Assembly: GCA_002480735.1 (NCBI GenBank)
Contig: DLCS01000158.1
Coordinates: forward strand, 773 to 9,190
Source: Bacillaceae bacterium UBA7792
GTDB lineage: Bacteria > Bacillota > Bacilli > Bacillales > Cytobacillaceae
DNA length: 8,418 bases
Direction: 5' to 3'
Below are positions 1-5,495 of the stretch, in pieces; position 1 is the stretch's first letter; every line of letters starts with the position of its first letter. The notes under the pieces were generated by a model. It was given only the letters and a program-made list of their open reading frames with translations. It made no database searches and was not told the DNA's origin. A program made the position numbers and the translations under genes.

Positions 1-486
1 AAGAGTGGTTTCCTTTCGGGCGATGGTCAATACTGCCTCTAATTCCTCCAAATCATAAAAGGTTTCTAACAGAATGCCATCTACGCCTTCTAGGAGAAGA
101 CAGTATAGCTGTTCTCGAAAGCTTCGCTTTATTTCATCAAGTGAAAATGCCATTGGGGTGATGCTACGGATTCCACCCATCGTTCCGACTACATAACCTC
201 GGCTTTTCGCGGCTTTTTTGGCCAGCTTAACAGCGGCGCTATTTATCTCCTTGACAGATTCCTCCAATCCATATCTTCCGAGCTTCAAGTAATTAGCGGC
301 ATATGTATTCGTTTGTAGGAGATCAGAGCCGGCCTCAATATAGGCTTCATGGATACTGCGTATCTCTTCGGGATGGGAGAGATTCAGCTCCTCGTAGCAA
401 CTCCCTGTGCCATAGGAGTAGAGAAGGGTTCCCATCGCGCCGTCCCCAATTAATATTTGCTGATTTAATTTCTCTAGGAAACTCAT
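1..486 (-). CDS. yitJ: Bifunctional homocysteine S-methyltransferase / methylenetetrahydrofolate reductase, N-terminal part (partial)
   Basis: The first 162 residues of a cytosolic methionine-synthesis enzyme; the 3' part lies beyond the left edge. The visible part is the homocysteine-binding TIM barrel that moves a methyl group to homocysteine. It shows the family's DGAMGT motif at residues 15-20, a [11 protein letters not shown] segment at 30-40, [13 protein letters not shown] at 57-69 and a [11 protein letters not shown] strand-helix at 139-149. The zinc-binding cysteines and any C-terminal methylenetetrahydrofolate reductase domain cannot be seen, so the bifunctional YitJ-type name rests on similarity to Bacillus relatives and on context. 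The ATG at 484-486 follows an AAAGGAG site at 494-500 with 7 nt spacing. It lies 25 nt downstream of metI with no terminator between, so both should be co-transcribed under the SAM riboswitch. A single-domain homocysteine methyltransferase is the main alternative. Confidence 0.85.
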   Translation of the reverse strand, partial: MSFLEKLNQQILIGDGAMGTLLYSYGTGSCYEELNLSHPEEIRSIHEAYIEAGSDLLQTNTYAANYLKLGRYGLEESVKEINSAAVKLAKKAAKSRGYVVGTMGGIRSITPMAFSLDEIKRSFREQLYCLLLEGVDGILLETFYDLEELEAVLTIARKETTL

Positions 487-511
487 ATTCTCACTCCTTT
501 CTATAGTCTTG

Positions 512-1636
512 TTAAAGCGTAGTTTGTAAGGCTGATTGTTTTTTTGCTTCCAATAGGGCCTGTTCTAAATCACTAATTAGATCCTTCGTATGTTCAATGC
601 CAACGGAAAAGCGTAGCAAGCGATTGTCCACTCCCGTTTCAAGACGAATTTGTAGAGGAATGTCGGCATGCGTTTGGGTAGCAGGGTAGGTGATAAAGCT
701 TTCGACGCCTCCTAAGCTTTCAGCAAAGGTGATCAATTTTAAGTTCTTTAGAAAAGGATTCACCCATTTTTCATCCTGAACCCGAAAGGAGAGCATTCCC
801 CCTCTACCTGGGTACAGGACATCGGTTATTGCTTCATGCTTAGATAGAAATTGCACGATTTCCTTCGCATTTTGCTCGTGTTTTTCCATTCGCAGCGCTA
901 ATGTCTTCATTCCACGTATAAGGAGCCAGGAATCAAACGGGCTCAAAACTGCTCCATTACCGTTATGGTAAAAAGCGAGGGATTCACAAAGCTTTTCCCC
1001 CTTAGCCACAACCAGTCCCGCAAGCACATCATTATGTCCGCCTAGATATTTGGTTGCACTATGGACAACAATATCGGCTCCTTCAGCAATCGGCTTCTGA
1101 ATGTAAGGAGTATAGAAGGTATTGTCCACGATGAGAAGCAGCTGATGTCTTTTTGCAAGTTCGGCAACCTCTTGGATATTGGTTTGCTCCATTAAAGGAT
1201 TTGTTGGTGTTTCGATAAAGATGGCTTTTGTATGTTCGTTGATACATCGTTTGATACTCTCAGTACAGCTTGTGTTGACATAGGAAACCTTGAGCCCCCA
1301 TTTCTTGGCACACTGCTCAAGTAGTCGATAGGTGCCTCCGTATAAATCCTTAGAAACAATCCATTCATCCCCTGATTGGAAAAGGGAGAGGACAGTTAAG
1401 ATAGCCGCCATTCCAGAGCTGCAGGCAAATCCTTGATCCCCTTCCTCGAGTTCCGCAATGGCCGATTCAAGAATGTTCCTTGTTGGATTTCCCGTACGAA
1501 TATAATCAAACCCACTTGATTCACCGATTCCTTCATGGCGGTAGGCAGTTGAGAAATAGACAGGTGGATTGACGGCACCGGTGGTTGTTTCACTTCGGTT
1601 GCCGATTTGGGCTAGCTTCGTATCTGGTTGGTACAT
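512..1636 (-). CDS. metI: Cystathionine gamma-synthase / O-acetylhomoserine thiolyase (PLP-dependent)
   Basis: A 374-residue trans-sulfuration enzyme of the Cys/Met-metabolism PLP family. It joins an activated homoserine ester to cysteine (giving cystathionine) or to sulfide (giving homocysteine). Family landmarks are YIRTGNPTR at residues 45-53 (phosphate-binding Tyr and Arg), SSGMAA at 73-78, the PLP-ring Asp in VDNTF at 170-174, and the Schiff-base Lys196 in [10 protein letters not shown] at 192-201. The C-terminal [17 protein letters not shown] block is also typical. I chose the ATG at 1634-1636: the AAAGGAG site ending at 1645 is 8 nt away. A GTG at 1643-1645, which would add three residues, overlaps that site and is unlikely. 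It is the first gene after the SAM riboswitch and is followed 25 nt later by the yitJ-type gene. MetI is the likely identity from the context; the exact substrate cannot be read from sequence. Confidence 0.93.
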   Translation of the reverse strand: MYQPDTKLAQIGNRSETTTGAVNPPVYFSTAYRHEGIGESSGFDYIRTGNPTRNILESAIAELEEGDQGFACSSGMAAILTVLSLFQSGDEWIVSKDLYGGTYRLLEQCAKKWGLKVSYVNTSCTESIKRCINEHTKAIFIETPTNPLMEQTNIQEVAELAKRHQLLLIVDNTFYTPYIQKPIAEGADIVVHSATKYLGGHNDVLAGLVVAKGEKLCESLAFYHNGNGAVLSPFDSWLLIRGMKTLALRMEKHEQNAKEIVQFLSKHEAITDVLYPGRGGMLSFRVQDEKWVNPFLKNLKLITFAESLGGVESFITYPATQTHADIPLQIRLETGVDNRLLRFSVGIEHTKDLISDLEQALLEAKKQSALQTTL

Positions 1637-1674
1637 GGTCCACACTCCTTTGTTAAAATGCTGTTTGATATGGG

Positions 1675-1738
1675 CTTATACGTGTACGTGAACGGGTTTT
1701 ATTCGGTACGAATACCTTAGAGAATGTTCACGTATAAG
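1675..1738 (-). other. Long inverted repeat in the metI 5' leader, downstream of the riboswitch terminator
   Basis: Between the riboswitch terminator and metI the leader RNA has a 13-nt arm at 1726-1738 whose complement is found at 1675-1693, interrupted by six extra bases (GTGTAC at 1682-1687). The enclosed segment carries a smaller repeat, ATTCG and CGAAT separated by GTA, at about 1701-1713. It would form a long stem with one 6-nt bulge in the transcript made when SAM is low. Function is unknown: mRNA stabilisation or processing are possibilities, and no T-run follows to make it a terminator. Confidence 0.6.
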
Positions 1739-1760
1739 GCGATAAAACAAGAACCTAGAG

Positions 1761-1797
1761 AAAAAAATAAAAGCCTTCTTATAAGAAGAAGACTTTT
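1761..1797 (-). terminator. Intrinsic terminator of the metI SAM riboswitch
   Basis: Read on the minus strand, a hairpin built on the perfect 14-bp palindrome at 1775-1788, extended by an AAAAG/CTTTT stem (1769-1773 with 1793-1797), is followed by seven T (1761-1767). It is the off-state of the riboswitch. Its 5' arm shares the ten bases 1781-1790 with the antiterminator. Confidence 0.9.
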
Positions 1798-1930
1798 ATC
1801 TGCTAAATAAGCCGTTCTTCTTATCTGCCAAGTTTTAACTAAAAAACTTGCTGGAATTAGCACCTTGCAAATATTTGCAGGTTGCTGAGGCTTCATAGGG
1901 CCAGACCCTCAACCTCTCTTGATAAGAAAT
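1798..1930 (-). promoter_or_regulatory. S-box (SAM-I) riboswitch
   Basis: The minus strand carries the classic SAM-I aptamer. P1 is formed by 1921-1928 with 1818-1825 (eight pairs), followed by the conserved AAGAGAGGTTGAGGG start, the GGCCC and ATGAAGCCTCAGCAACC blocks, the P3 hairpin, AAGGTGCTAATTCC and a P4 hairpin. The 3' side of P1, extended to 1815-1824, is exactly complementary over ten bases to 1781-1790 in the terminator. So P1 (SAM bound) and the antiterminator (SAM absent) are mutually exclusive. This predicts that SAM ends transcription before metI and the yitJ-type gene. Confidence 0.96.
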
Positions 1931-1947
1931 TAGATTCAATTTTCTAA

Positions 1948-1976
1948 AATTTACTACATTAACAGAATAAAGTCAA
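1948..1976 (-). promoter_or_regulatory. Promoter of the metI operon (SigA-type)
   Basis: On the minus strand, TTGACT at 1971-1976 is followed after 17 bp by TAAATT at 1948-1953. It starts transcription some 15-20 bp before the riboswitch P1 strand, as expected for an S-box leader. The -10 is imperfect. Confidence 0.6.
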
Positions 1977-2037
1977 CAGTATTTGTAAAAACAATCTTTT
2001 TGGAAGGTGTAAGGGAAAGCTGTAAATGTTCTTAATA

Positions 2038-2080
2038 TTGACATAAATTTTTAGAATATTTGGTATATAATGAATATAAT
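2038..2080 (+). promoter_or_regulatory. Probable promoter of the small Cys/His protein gene
   Basis: A consensus TTGACA at 2038-2043 precedes an AT-rich stretch with TATAAT at 2066-2071 and a second TATAAT at 2075-2080. Spacing from TTGACA to the first TATAAT is 22 bp, longer than usual. The real pair may instead use TATATA at 2064-2069, preceded by TG in an extended -10 layout. It lies back to back with the metI promoter, about 60 bp away. Confidence 0.5.
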
Positions 2081-2124
2081 AACAAGGTACTGAACTGTTA
2101 CCTTAAAAATAGGAGGGAATTGTG

Positions 2125-2343
2125 GTGCCATTGAGGAGCCGTTGCCACCATCATTATTTGGAATATGAAGAAAGTACCAATGACTTAGTGGAGGTTGGTG
2201 CGATTTTTTCAAAATGGACAGATTGTGGCCATATGGATTTTCCGCTCGATGTACAGGAAACCATCGAGTCCAACGTAAAAGAAAAGAGGAATTATCCAAT
2301 ATCACCTGCCCAGCTGTATTTAAACCTTTTAGATTTTTCATGA
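2125..2343 (+). CDS. Small Cys/His-containing protein of unknown function
   Basis: I do not recognise this protein of 72 residues. It is likely real: a strong AGGAGG at 2111-2116 lies 8 nt before the chosen GTG at 2125 (the adjacent GTG at 2122, 5 nt away, would add one residue). A promoter lies upstream and a clear terminator begins 19 nt after the stop. Near its N-terminus it has Cys7 followed by three His (8-10), and a second Cys34-Gly-His36 cluster, which could bind a metal ion. There is no signal peptide or membrane segment, so it is probably cytosolic. The middle is acidic (EYEESTNDLVEV). An ORF on the opposite strand over the same bases lacks a ribosome binding site and is a shadow. 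Confidence 0.72.
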   Translation: MPLRSRCHHHYLEYEESTNDLVEVGAIFSKWTDCGHMDFPLDVQETIESNVKEKRNYPISPAQLYLNLLDFS

Positions 2344-2361
2344 CGTAAATCCATTGCTCTT

Positions 2362-2389
2362 AAGCTTGCCTGACGGGTAAGCTTTTTTT
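2362..2389 (+). terminator. Intrinsic terminator after the small Cys/His protein gene
   Basis: A 9-bp stem (2362-2370 with 2376-2384, one G-T pair), a 5-nt loop and a T-run at 2383-2389. Confidence 0.9.
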
Positions 2390-2399
2390 AATATAACAA

Positions 2400-2427
2400 G
2401 GCCACCGCTTCGTATTGAGCGGTGGCC
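2400..2427 (-). terminator. Hairpin, likely terminator of the Sda-like gene
   Basis: A perfect 10-bp GC-rich stem (GGCCACCGCT at 2400-2409 with its complement at 2418-2427) and an 8-nt loop, 7 nt after the Sda-like stop codon on the minus strand. The following bases on that strand are T-rich but not a clean T-run (TTGTTATATT), so termination may be moderate. The plus-strand neighbour has its own terminator just upstream. Confidence 0.65.
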
Positions 2428-2434
2428 CCTGGCA

Positions 2435-2569
2435 TTACTTATTCTTAAAAGGCTTTAGTCCTCGCTTTTCTATTTCATCCTTCAACAATTGCGCCCATTC
2501 CTTATCCTTCCCCGACTTCAATGCATCACGATACGAGACAATCAACATTTCATTACTCATAATCTTCAA
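2435..2569 (-). CDS. Sda-like sporulation histidine-kinase inhibitor (small protein)
   Basis: A 44-residue protein reading MKIMSNEMLIVSY, then a short helix linker, then EWAQLLKDEIEKRGLKP. It lines up without gaps with my recollection of B. subtilis Sda, a helical hairpin that binds the dimerisation domain of sporulation kinases KinA/KinB and blocks their activity. Shared positions include S5, E7, L9, I10, S12, Y13, A16, L28, E32, I33, R36 and L38. An aromatic residue (Trp25) stands where Sda has Phe25, a kinase contact. The start is the TTG at 2567-2569: AGGAGG at 2578-2583 is exactly 8 nt away and the N-terminus then matches Sda. The first ATG (2558-2560) would be 17 nt from the site. The C-terminal tail differs, so it could be a paralogue with another kinase target. 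Confidence 0.72.
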   Translation of the reverse strand: MKIMSNEMLIVSYRDALKSGKDKEWAQLLKDEIEKRGLKPFKNK

Positions 2570-2613
2570 TATGCATACCTCCTGGTAAAAGGATTGTAAA
2601 TCTATGTTCATTC

Positions 2614-2642
2614 ATTGTAATGGATTTCTTTTCTTTTGAAAA
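2614..2642 (-). promoter_or_regulatory. Possible promoter of the Sda-like gene
   Basis: On the minus strand, TTTTCA at 2637-2642 and TACAAT at 2614-2619 are separated by 17 bp and lie about 45 bp before the start codon. The -35 is weak. It falls inside one arm of a 9-bp inverted repeat (2634-2642 with 2657-2665). Confidence 0.45.
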
Positions 2643-2711
2643 CCCTTTTCACGAAATTTTCAAAAAATTATTCATCGAACTTAGGCTCAGCATTCCAGCC
2701 TCTTAAACGAT

Positions 2712-2740
2712 TTTACAGAATGAAGAAATCATTATAGGAT
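2712..2740 (+). promoter_or_regulatory. Possible promoter of the gamma-glutamylcyclotransferase-like gene
   Basis: TTTACA at 2712-2717 and TAGGAT at 2735-2740 with a 17-bp spacer, 36 bp before the GTG start. The match is partial. The rest of the 2584-2776 gap contains only this, the Sda-like promoter and the inverted repeat. Confidence 0.4.
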
Positions 2741-2776
2741 AGGATCAAGCTGTGACAAGCATAAGGGGGAATTTAA

Positions 2777-3628
2777 GTGAAGGTTTTTGTCTATGGAACC
2801 TTAAGGAAACACGAAAAAAATCATGATAAATTAAAAGCTGCTCGTGTTCTTGCGGAGCAAGCATGGGTATATGGAGAATTATTTGATACTGGACTGGGCT
2901 ACCCGGTTATGAGGAAATCCAATGAGAAAAAGGTATACGGAGAACTTTATGAGATTGATGATGAAATTTTAAAAGAGCTCGATTGGCTAGAGGGTTATGA
3001 GCCTGAAAACGAGGATCATTTATATGAGCGAATGGAGGTTGAGGTCTATACCGACTTCAACAGGACAAGGGCCATTACCTATGTGGAAAACCGAGCCATT
3101 GCAAAAGAGGCGATTTCCTCTGGGGACTGGAAGCTTCATCAACTCATGAAATCTAAGCCGAACAAGCTTTATTATTTTGCTTACGGGTCTTGCATGGATG
3201 TTGAAAGATTCCAGAAAGCGAATGTGGATCATTTTTTTCAAGCGGTTGTCGGGGCTTGCAGGCTAGACGGGTATTCGATGAAATATCTTTTCTCCGTGGC
3301 AGATGGTGGACGTGCGGATATTATTGAGGATGGGGGAGTGGTAGAAGGCATTTTATACGAGGTTCCCTTGGAGGCTGTCGAATATTTATTTGAGCGGGAA
3401 GGCTTTTACACAGGATGGTATCGTGCTACCTTTGTCGATGTTACCGTTGACGAGCAAGAGTACAACGATGTTCTAACCTTCCATGTGTACGATAAAAAGG
3501 CGGAGCAGGCACCTCCAGCTCATTATGCCGAGGAAATCTTAAGAGGCTCTAAGGGCAGGGTGAGCGAAGCGTATTATAACAAGCTTGTGGCTGAATTAAA
3601 AAGGCTTGGCTGTGAGTTTGTGGGCTGA
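2777..3628 (+). CDS. ykqA: Gamma-glutamylcyclotransferase family protein with two GGCT-like domains
   Basis: A 283-residue cytosolic protein with two tandem AIG2/GGCT-like domains; this family releases 5-oxoproline from gamma-glutamyl amines or peptides. Domain one starts with VFVYGTLR at residues 3-10 (the substrate-binding YGTL loop) and has LDWLEGY at 68-74, with Glu72 as candidate catalytic acid, then YERMEVEVY at 83-91. Domain two starts at YFAYGSCMD at 133-141 and has LFEREGF at 204-210 with Glu208, then WYRATFVDV. Length and double-domain layout fit B. subtilis YkqA. The GTG start at 2777 is preceded by an AAGGGGG site at 2763-2769, 7 nt away. No terminator follows, so transcription may continue into the small genes downstream. 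The true substrate is unknown. Confidence 0.85.
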   Translation: MKVFVYGTLRKHEKNHDKLKAARVLAEQAWVYGELFDTGLGYPVMRKSNEKKVYGELYEIDDEILKELDWLEGYEPENEDHLYERMEVEVYTDFNRTRAITYVENRAIAKEAISSGDWKLHQLMKSKPNKLYYFAYGSCMDVERFQKANVDHFFQAVVGACRLDGYSMKYLFSVADGGRADIIEDGGVVEGILYEVPLEAVEYLFEREGFYTGWYRATFVDVTVDEQEYNDVLTFHVYDKKAEQAPPAHYAEEILRGSKGRVSEAYYNKLVAELKRLGCEFVG

Positions 3629-3664
3629 ATATTCTCCTTGCGATGAGTAAAAGGTGAGACTTCT

Positions 3665-3763
3665 TTGACTAATCTTCGTGAACAAATTGCCTTTCAATCG
3701 AAGGCGCCACCGTTTTTCATAGGAAAAATGTTTCATACAAGCAACTGGGCGGGTAATGATTAG
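3665..3763 (+). CDS. Candidate 32-residue small protein
   Basis: A short ORF starting with TTG at 3665 and preceded by AAGGTGA at 3651-3657 with 7 nt spacing, a typical Bacillus signal. It would encode MTNLREQIAFQSKAPPFFIG followed by KMFHTSNWAGND. Codons look used rather than random. It fills most of the gap between the GGCT-like gene and the next small gene and could be translated from the same transcript. I do not recognise it, and the short length means chance cannot be excluded. Confidence 0.4.
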   Translation: MTNLREQIAFQSKAPPFFIGKMFHTSNWAGND

Positions 3764-3792
3764 CACCACTACCTTAGAAGGAAGGGGTATCT

Positions 3793-4008
3793 ATGAAGCT
3801 ATTTATTGAAAATGGCTATTATGAAGTGGTGTATGATCATCACAGCTACCCGAATCTTGAGTTTATTCGCTTAGATGAAATTTGTGAACGCACCTATATA
3901 ACCTTAAAAAATGTTATTACAGGTGAATTTTTTACATTTGACGAACAAAAAATTATTAAAATAAGCAGGAAGCTATCACTTATTCAAAATCATGTTGCAA
4001 AGAATTAA
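3793..4008 (+). CDS. Hypothetical protein, 71 residues
   Basis: Not recognised. An ATG preceded by a purine-rich GAAGGAAGGGG stretch ending 5 nt upstream supports translation. The sequence starts MKLFIENGYYEVVYDHHSYP and continues with alternating hydrophobic residues (FIRL, YITLKNVITGEFFTF), suggesting a small beta-rich fold, then a basic tail with KIIKISRK. There is no signal peptide or membrane segment. It sits 30 nt after the candidate 32-residue ORF and 49 nt before the next small gene, with no terminator between, so the three may share one mRNA. Confidence 0.7.
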   Translation: MKLFIENGYYEVVYDHHSYPNLEFIRLDEICERTYITLKNVITGEFFTFDEQKIIKISRKLSLIQNHVAKN

Positions 4009-4057
4009 GTTTTCTCCCTATAATGAAATGAAAAGAATGAACGAAGGAGATACAGTA

Positions 4058-4264
4058 ATGAGACATCTAACATGGAACCATTCCGAAACACTAAAACAGG
4101 TAAAGTGCGTTCATACGAATGCAGAAAAATATATTGTTCATCATGCTTTAACAGTTGGAAAGACCTATGAGGTAAAGAATGAAACAGAGGAATTTTATTT
4201 TATCGTTGACAACAGTGGGAAGGTCGGCGGATTTTATAAGGATTATTTTGAAGTAGTTTCATAA
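4058..4264 (+). CDS. Small conserved-looking protein, 68 residues (possibly DUF6501 type)
   Basis: The ORF is open from an ATG at 3992, but the ATG at 4058 is the likely start: AAGGAG at 4044-4049 lies 8 nt before it, while 3992 has no site and would overlap the previous gene. The product starts MRHLTWNHSETLKQVKCVHT and ends with VGKTYEVKNETEEFYFIVD and GGFYKDYFEVV, a pattern of short beta strands like a small SH3-type barrel. From memory it resembles small Bacillaceae proteins annotated DUF6501; the function is unknown. It is followed 8 nt after the stop by a strong terminator, making it the last gene of this transcription unit. Confidence 0.8.
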   Translation: MRHLTWNHSETLKQVKCVHTNAEKYIVHHALTVGKTYEVKNETEEFYFIVDNSGKVGGFYKDYFEVVS

Positions 4265-4272
4265 GAACGATG

Positions 4273-4299
4273 AAAGGACCGCTTGCGGTTCTTTTTTTT
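4273..4299 (+). terminator. Intrinsic terminator after the 68-residue protein gene
   Basis: A 9-bp stem (AAAGGACCG at 4273-4281 with CGGTTCTTT at 4286-4294, one G-T pair) with a CTTG loop, running into eight T at 4292-4299. Confidence 0.93.
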
Positions 4300-4320
4300 G
4301 CCTAATTTTCACAAGAACTA

Positions 4321-4348
4321 TTGCTATTTTACATATTTAGTGTAAAAT
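4321..4348 (+). promoter_or_regulatory. Promoter of the membrane-anchored protein gene
   Basis: TTGCTA at 4321-4326 and TAAAAT at 4343-4348 with a 16-bp spacer. The -10 lies inside the palindrome at 4336-4357, so a bound dimer would block RNA polymerase. Confidence 0.55.
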
Positions 4349-4357
4349 TACACTAAA
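4336..4357. promoter_or_regulatory. Perfect palindrome, candidate operator
   Basis: TTTAGTGTAA at 4336-4345 and its exact complement TTACACTAAA at 4348-4357 are separated by AA. It covers the -10 of the promoter and has no T-run, so it looks like a binding site for a dimeric repressor rather than a terminator. I cannot assign the regulator; it does not match the Fur, PerR, Zur, TnrA or CcpA site patterns I know. Confidence 0.6.
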
Positions 4358-4383
4358 AGAACAATTTGTTAGGTGGGGTTATT

Positions 4384-5064
4384 TTGAGTAAACCGTTAAA
4401 GATCTTTTTGCTGATTTTTGCTGTATTAGTCATTGGATTTGCACTATTCGTCTATTTTTCATTTGCTGGCCTTCCATGGAAAAAAATTACGGTTGGAAAT
4501 GCAACGTTAGCGTATTTGCAGCAAAAGTATGACGAGGAATTCGAAATCGAGGATCGATTCTATAATTTCAAAGATGGATCCTATGGAATCAAAGTGCATC
4601 CCGTCAAGGAGCCAACGATGTCCTTTTATGCAGAAGAAGGCTGGGGGAATGACAAATTTATCGACTATTATCCTGAAGCGGTTTGGGTGAAGCAAGCGGA
4701 TCAGGACTTTAAGGAAATCGTTCGTGAAATTTTCCCTGAAAAGCGGCGCTATCGTGTCGATACAGTATCTGGGGAAGGGATGGAGAAGGTTAAGAAGCTG
4801 CCAATTCCACATTATATTGATGCAAATGCTTATATTGATGTTCTTGTGAATTTGCCGAAGATATTTGATGAATCAGACGCGGAGCTTGAGAGAATCATGA
4901 AGTTGATCCAATTTGCCCAACAAAATGGGGGAAATATTCATCTATTTCTGGCGTATGAACCGAACGAGGAAGACACGAAGAATGTTACCTACATTACCTT
5001 GACAAATGAACAAATCAAGCAAATAAATTCGATAGAAGATATCAAAAAGTATTATAATAAATAG
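4384..5064 (+). CDS. Membrane-anchored extracytoplasmic protein of unknown function (YfjL-like?)
   Basis: A 226-residue protein with one N-terminal membrane segment (about residues 5-28, IFLLIFAVLVIGFALFVYF) after a short positive start, followed by a soluble domain of about 195 residues that should lie outside the cell. No lipobox or clear cleavage site is seen, so it is probably a signal anchor. The motif LPWKKITVGNATLAYLQQKY after the anchor resembles YfjL-type Bacillus proteins, but I am not sure of this. The chosen TTG at 4384 has AGGTGG at 4371-4376, 7 nt away; a TTG at 4366 in the same frame would lie upstream of that site. It has its own promoter, palindrome and terminator, so it appears independently regulated. 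Confidence 0.78.
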   Translation: MSKPLKIFLLIFAVLVIGFALFVYFSFAGLPWKKITVGNATLAYLQQKYDEEFEIEDRFYNFKDGSYGIKVHPVKEPTMSFYAEEGWGNDKFIDYYPEAVWVKQADQDFKEIVREIFPEKRRYRVDTVSGEGMEKVKKLPIPHYIDANAYIDVLVNLPKIFDESDAELERIMKLIQFAQQNGGNIHLFLAYEPNEEDTKNVTYITLTNEQIKQINSIEDIKKYYNK

Positions 5065-5084
5065 AGTTTAGGCTCTATTTTTTT
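5059..5084 (+). terminator. Intrinsic terminator overlapping the stop of the membrane-anchored protein gene
   Basis: An 8-bp stem (AAATAGAG at 5059-5066 with CTCTATTT at 5073-5080), a 6-nt loop and T-run to 5084. It includes the TAG stop codon. Because no separate promoter is apparent before the fluoride-channel genes, it may be leaky. Confidence 0.82.
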
Positions 5085-5114
5085 GTAGGGCTATTTTTTC
5101 GGCGAGGTGTCATT

Positions 5115-5495
5115 TTGCAAATCTATTTGTATATCGGCCTTGGGGGTGCGATAGGGAGCTGCCTTCGATATTTGGTCACCCTCATGACCACCAAACTATT
5201 TGGAACTCTCTTTCCGCTTGGTACGATTTGTGTGAATCTGATTGGTGCCTTTCTGCTAGGTTGGTTCACGAATGCTATTTTTTTCAAACGATTGGATAGC
5301 AAGTACATAGCGGCCATCAATACGGGAATCATTGGTTCTTTTACGACTTTATCAACCCTAAGTATTGACGCTACCACCCTCATACATCAAGGTCAGTTTT
5401 TGGAGGCTGCCTTTTATTGTGGCATCAGTATTATCGGTGGGTTTCTTATGGCATTTCTTGGTCTTAGGCTTGGGATAAAGGAAGGGAAGAGCTAA
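5115..5495 (+). CDS. crcB1: Fluoride channel subunit CrcB/FluC, first copy
   Basis: A 126-residue integral membrane protein with four hydrophobic segments, of the CrcB/Fluc family that exports fluoride passively as dual-topology dimers. Signatures are GGAIGSCLRYL at residues 10-20, the conserved Asn41 in VNLIGAFLLGW at 40-50, and IGSFTTLST at 73-81. Where the family usually has TTFSTF, with two pore Phe residues, this protein has TTLSTL (Leu79 and Leu82). The start is a TTG at 5115 with GAGGTG at 5104-5109, 5 nt away. Its TAA overlaps the ATG of the second copy by one base, so the two are translationally coupled and very likely form an antiparallel heterodimer. I see no fluoride riboswitch upstream. 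Confidence 0.93.
   Translation: MQIYLYIGLGGAIGSCLRYLVTLMTTKLFGTLFPLGTICVNLIGAFLLGWFTNAIFFKRLDSKYIAAINTGIIGSFTTLSTLSIDATTLIHQGQFLEAAFYCGISIIGGFLMAFLGLRLGIKEGKS

Noticed and set aside
303..506. A 67-codon plus-strand frame
   Set aside because: It is a shadow of the yitJ-type gene; no ribosome binding site and low-complexity Arg/Ser composition.
2051..2341. A 96-codon open frame on the minus strand opposite the small Cys/His protein gene
   Set aside because: It has no ribosome binding site and it covers the promoter and terminator-linked gene on the plus strand, which has a strong AGGAGG site.
2584..2776. DnaA boxes controlling the Sda-like gene
   Set aside because: The best candidate, TTATTCATC near 2668, has several mismatches to TTATCCACA and stands alone.
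3992..4057. Upstream ATG of the 68-residue protein gene
   Set aside because: It overlaps the preceding gene, has no ribosome binding site, and the extra 22 residues look unlike the rest.
4366..4383. Upstream TTG start of the membrane-anchored protein
   Set aside because: It lies before the AGGTGG ribosome binding site and has none of its own; the TTG at 4384 is correctly spaced.
5085..5114. Fluoride riboswitch before crcB, suggested by GGCGAGGTG
   Set aside because: The rest of the aptamer (pseudoknot blocks and the GATGACTCC-like end) is missing and there is not enough room.
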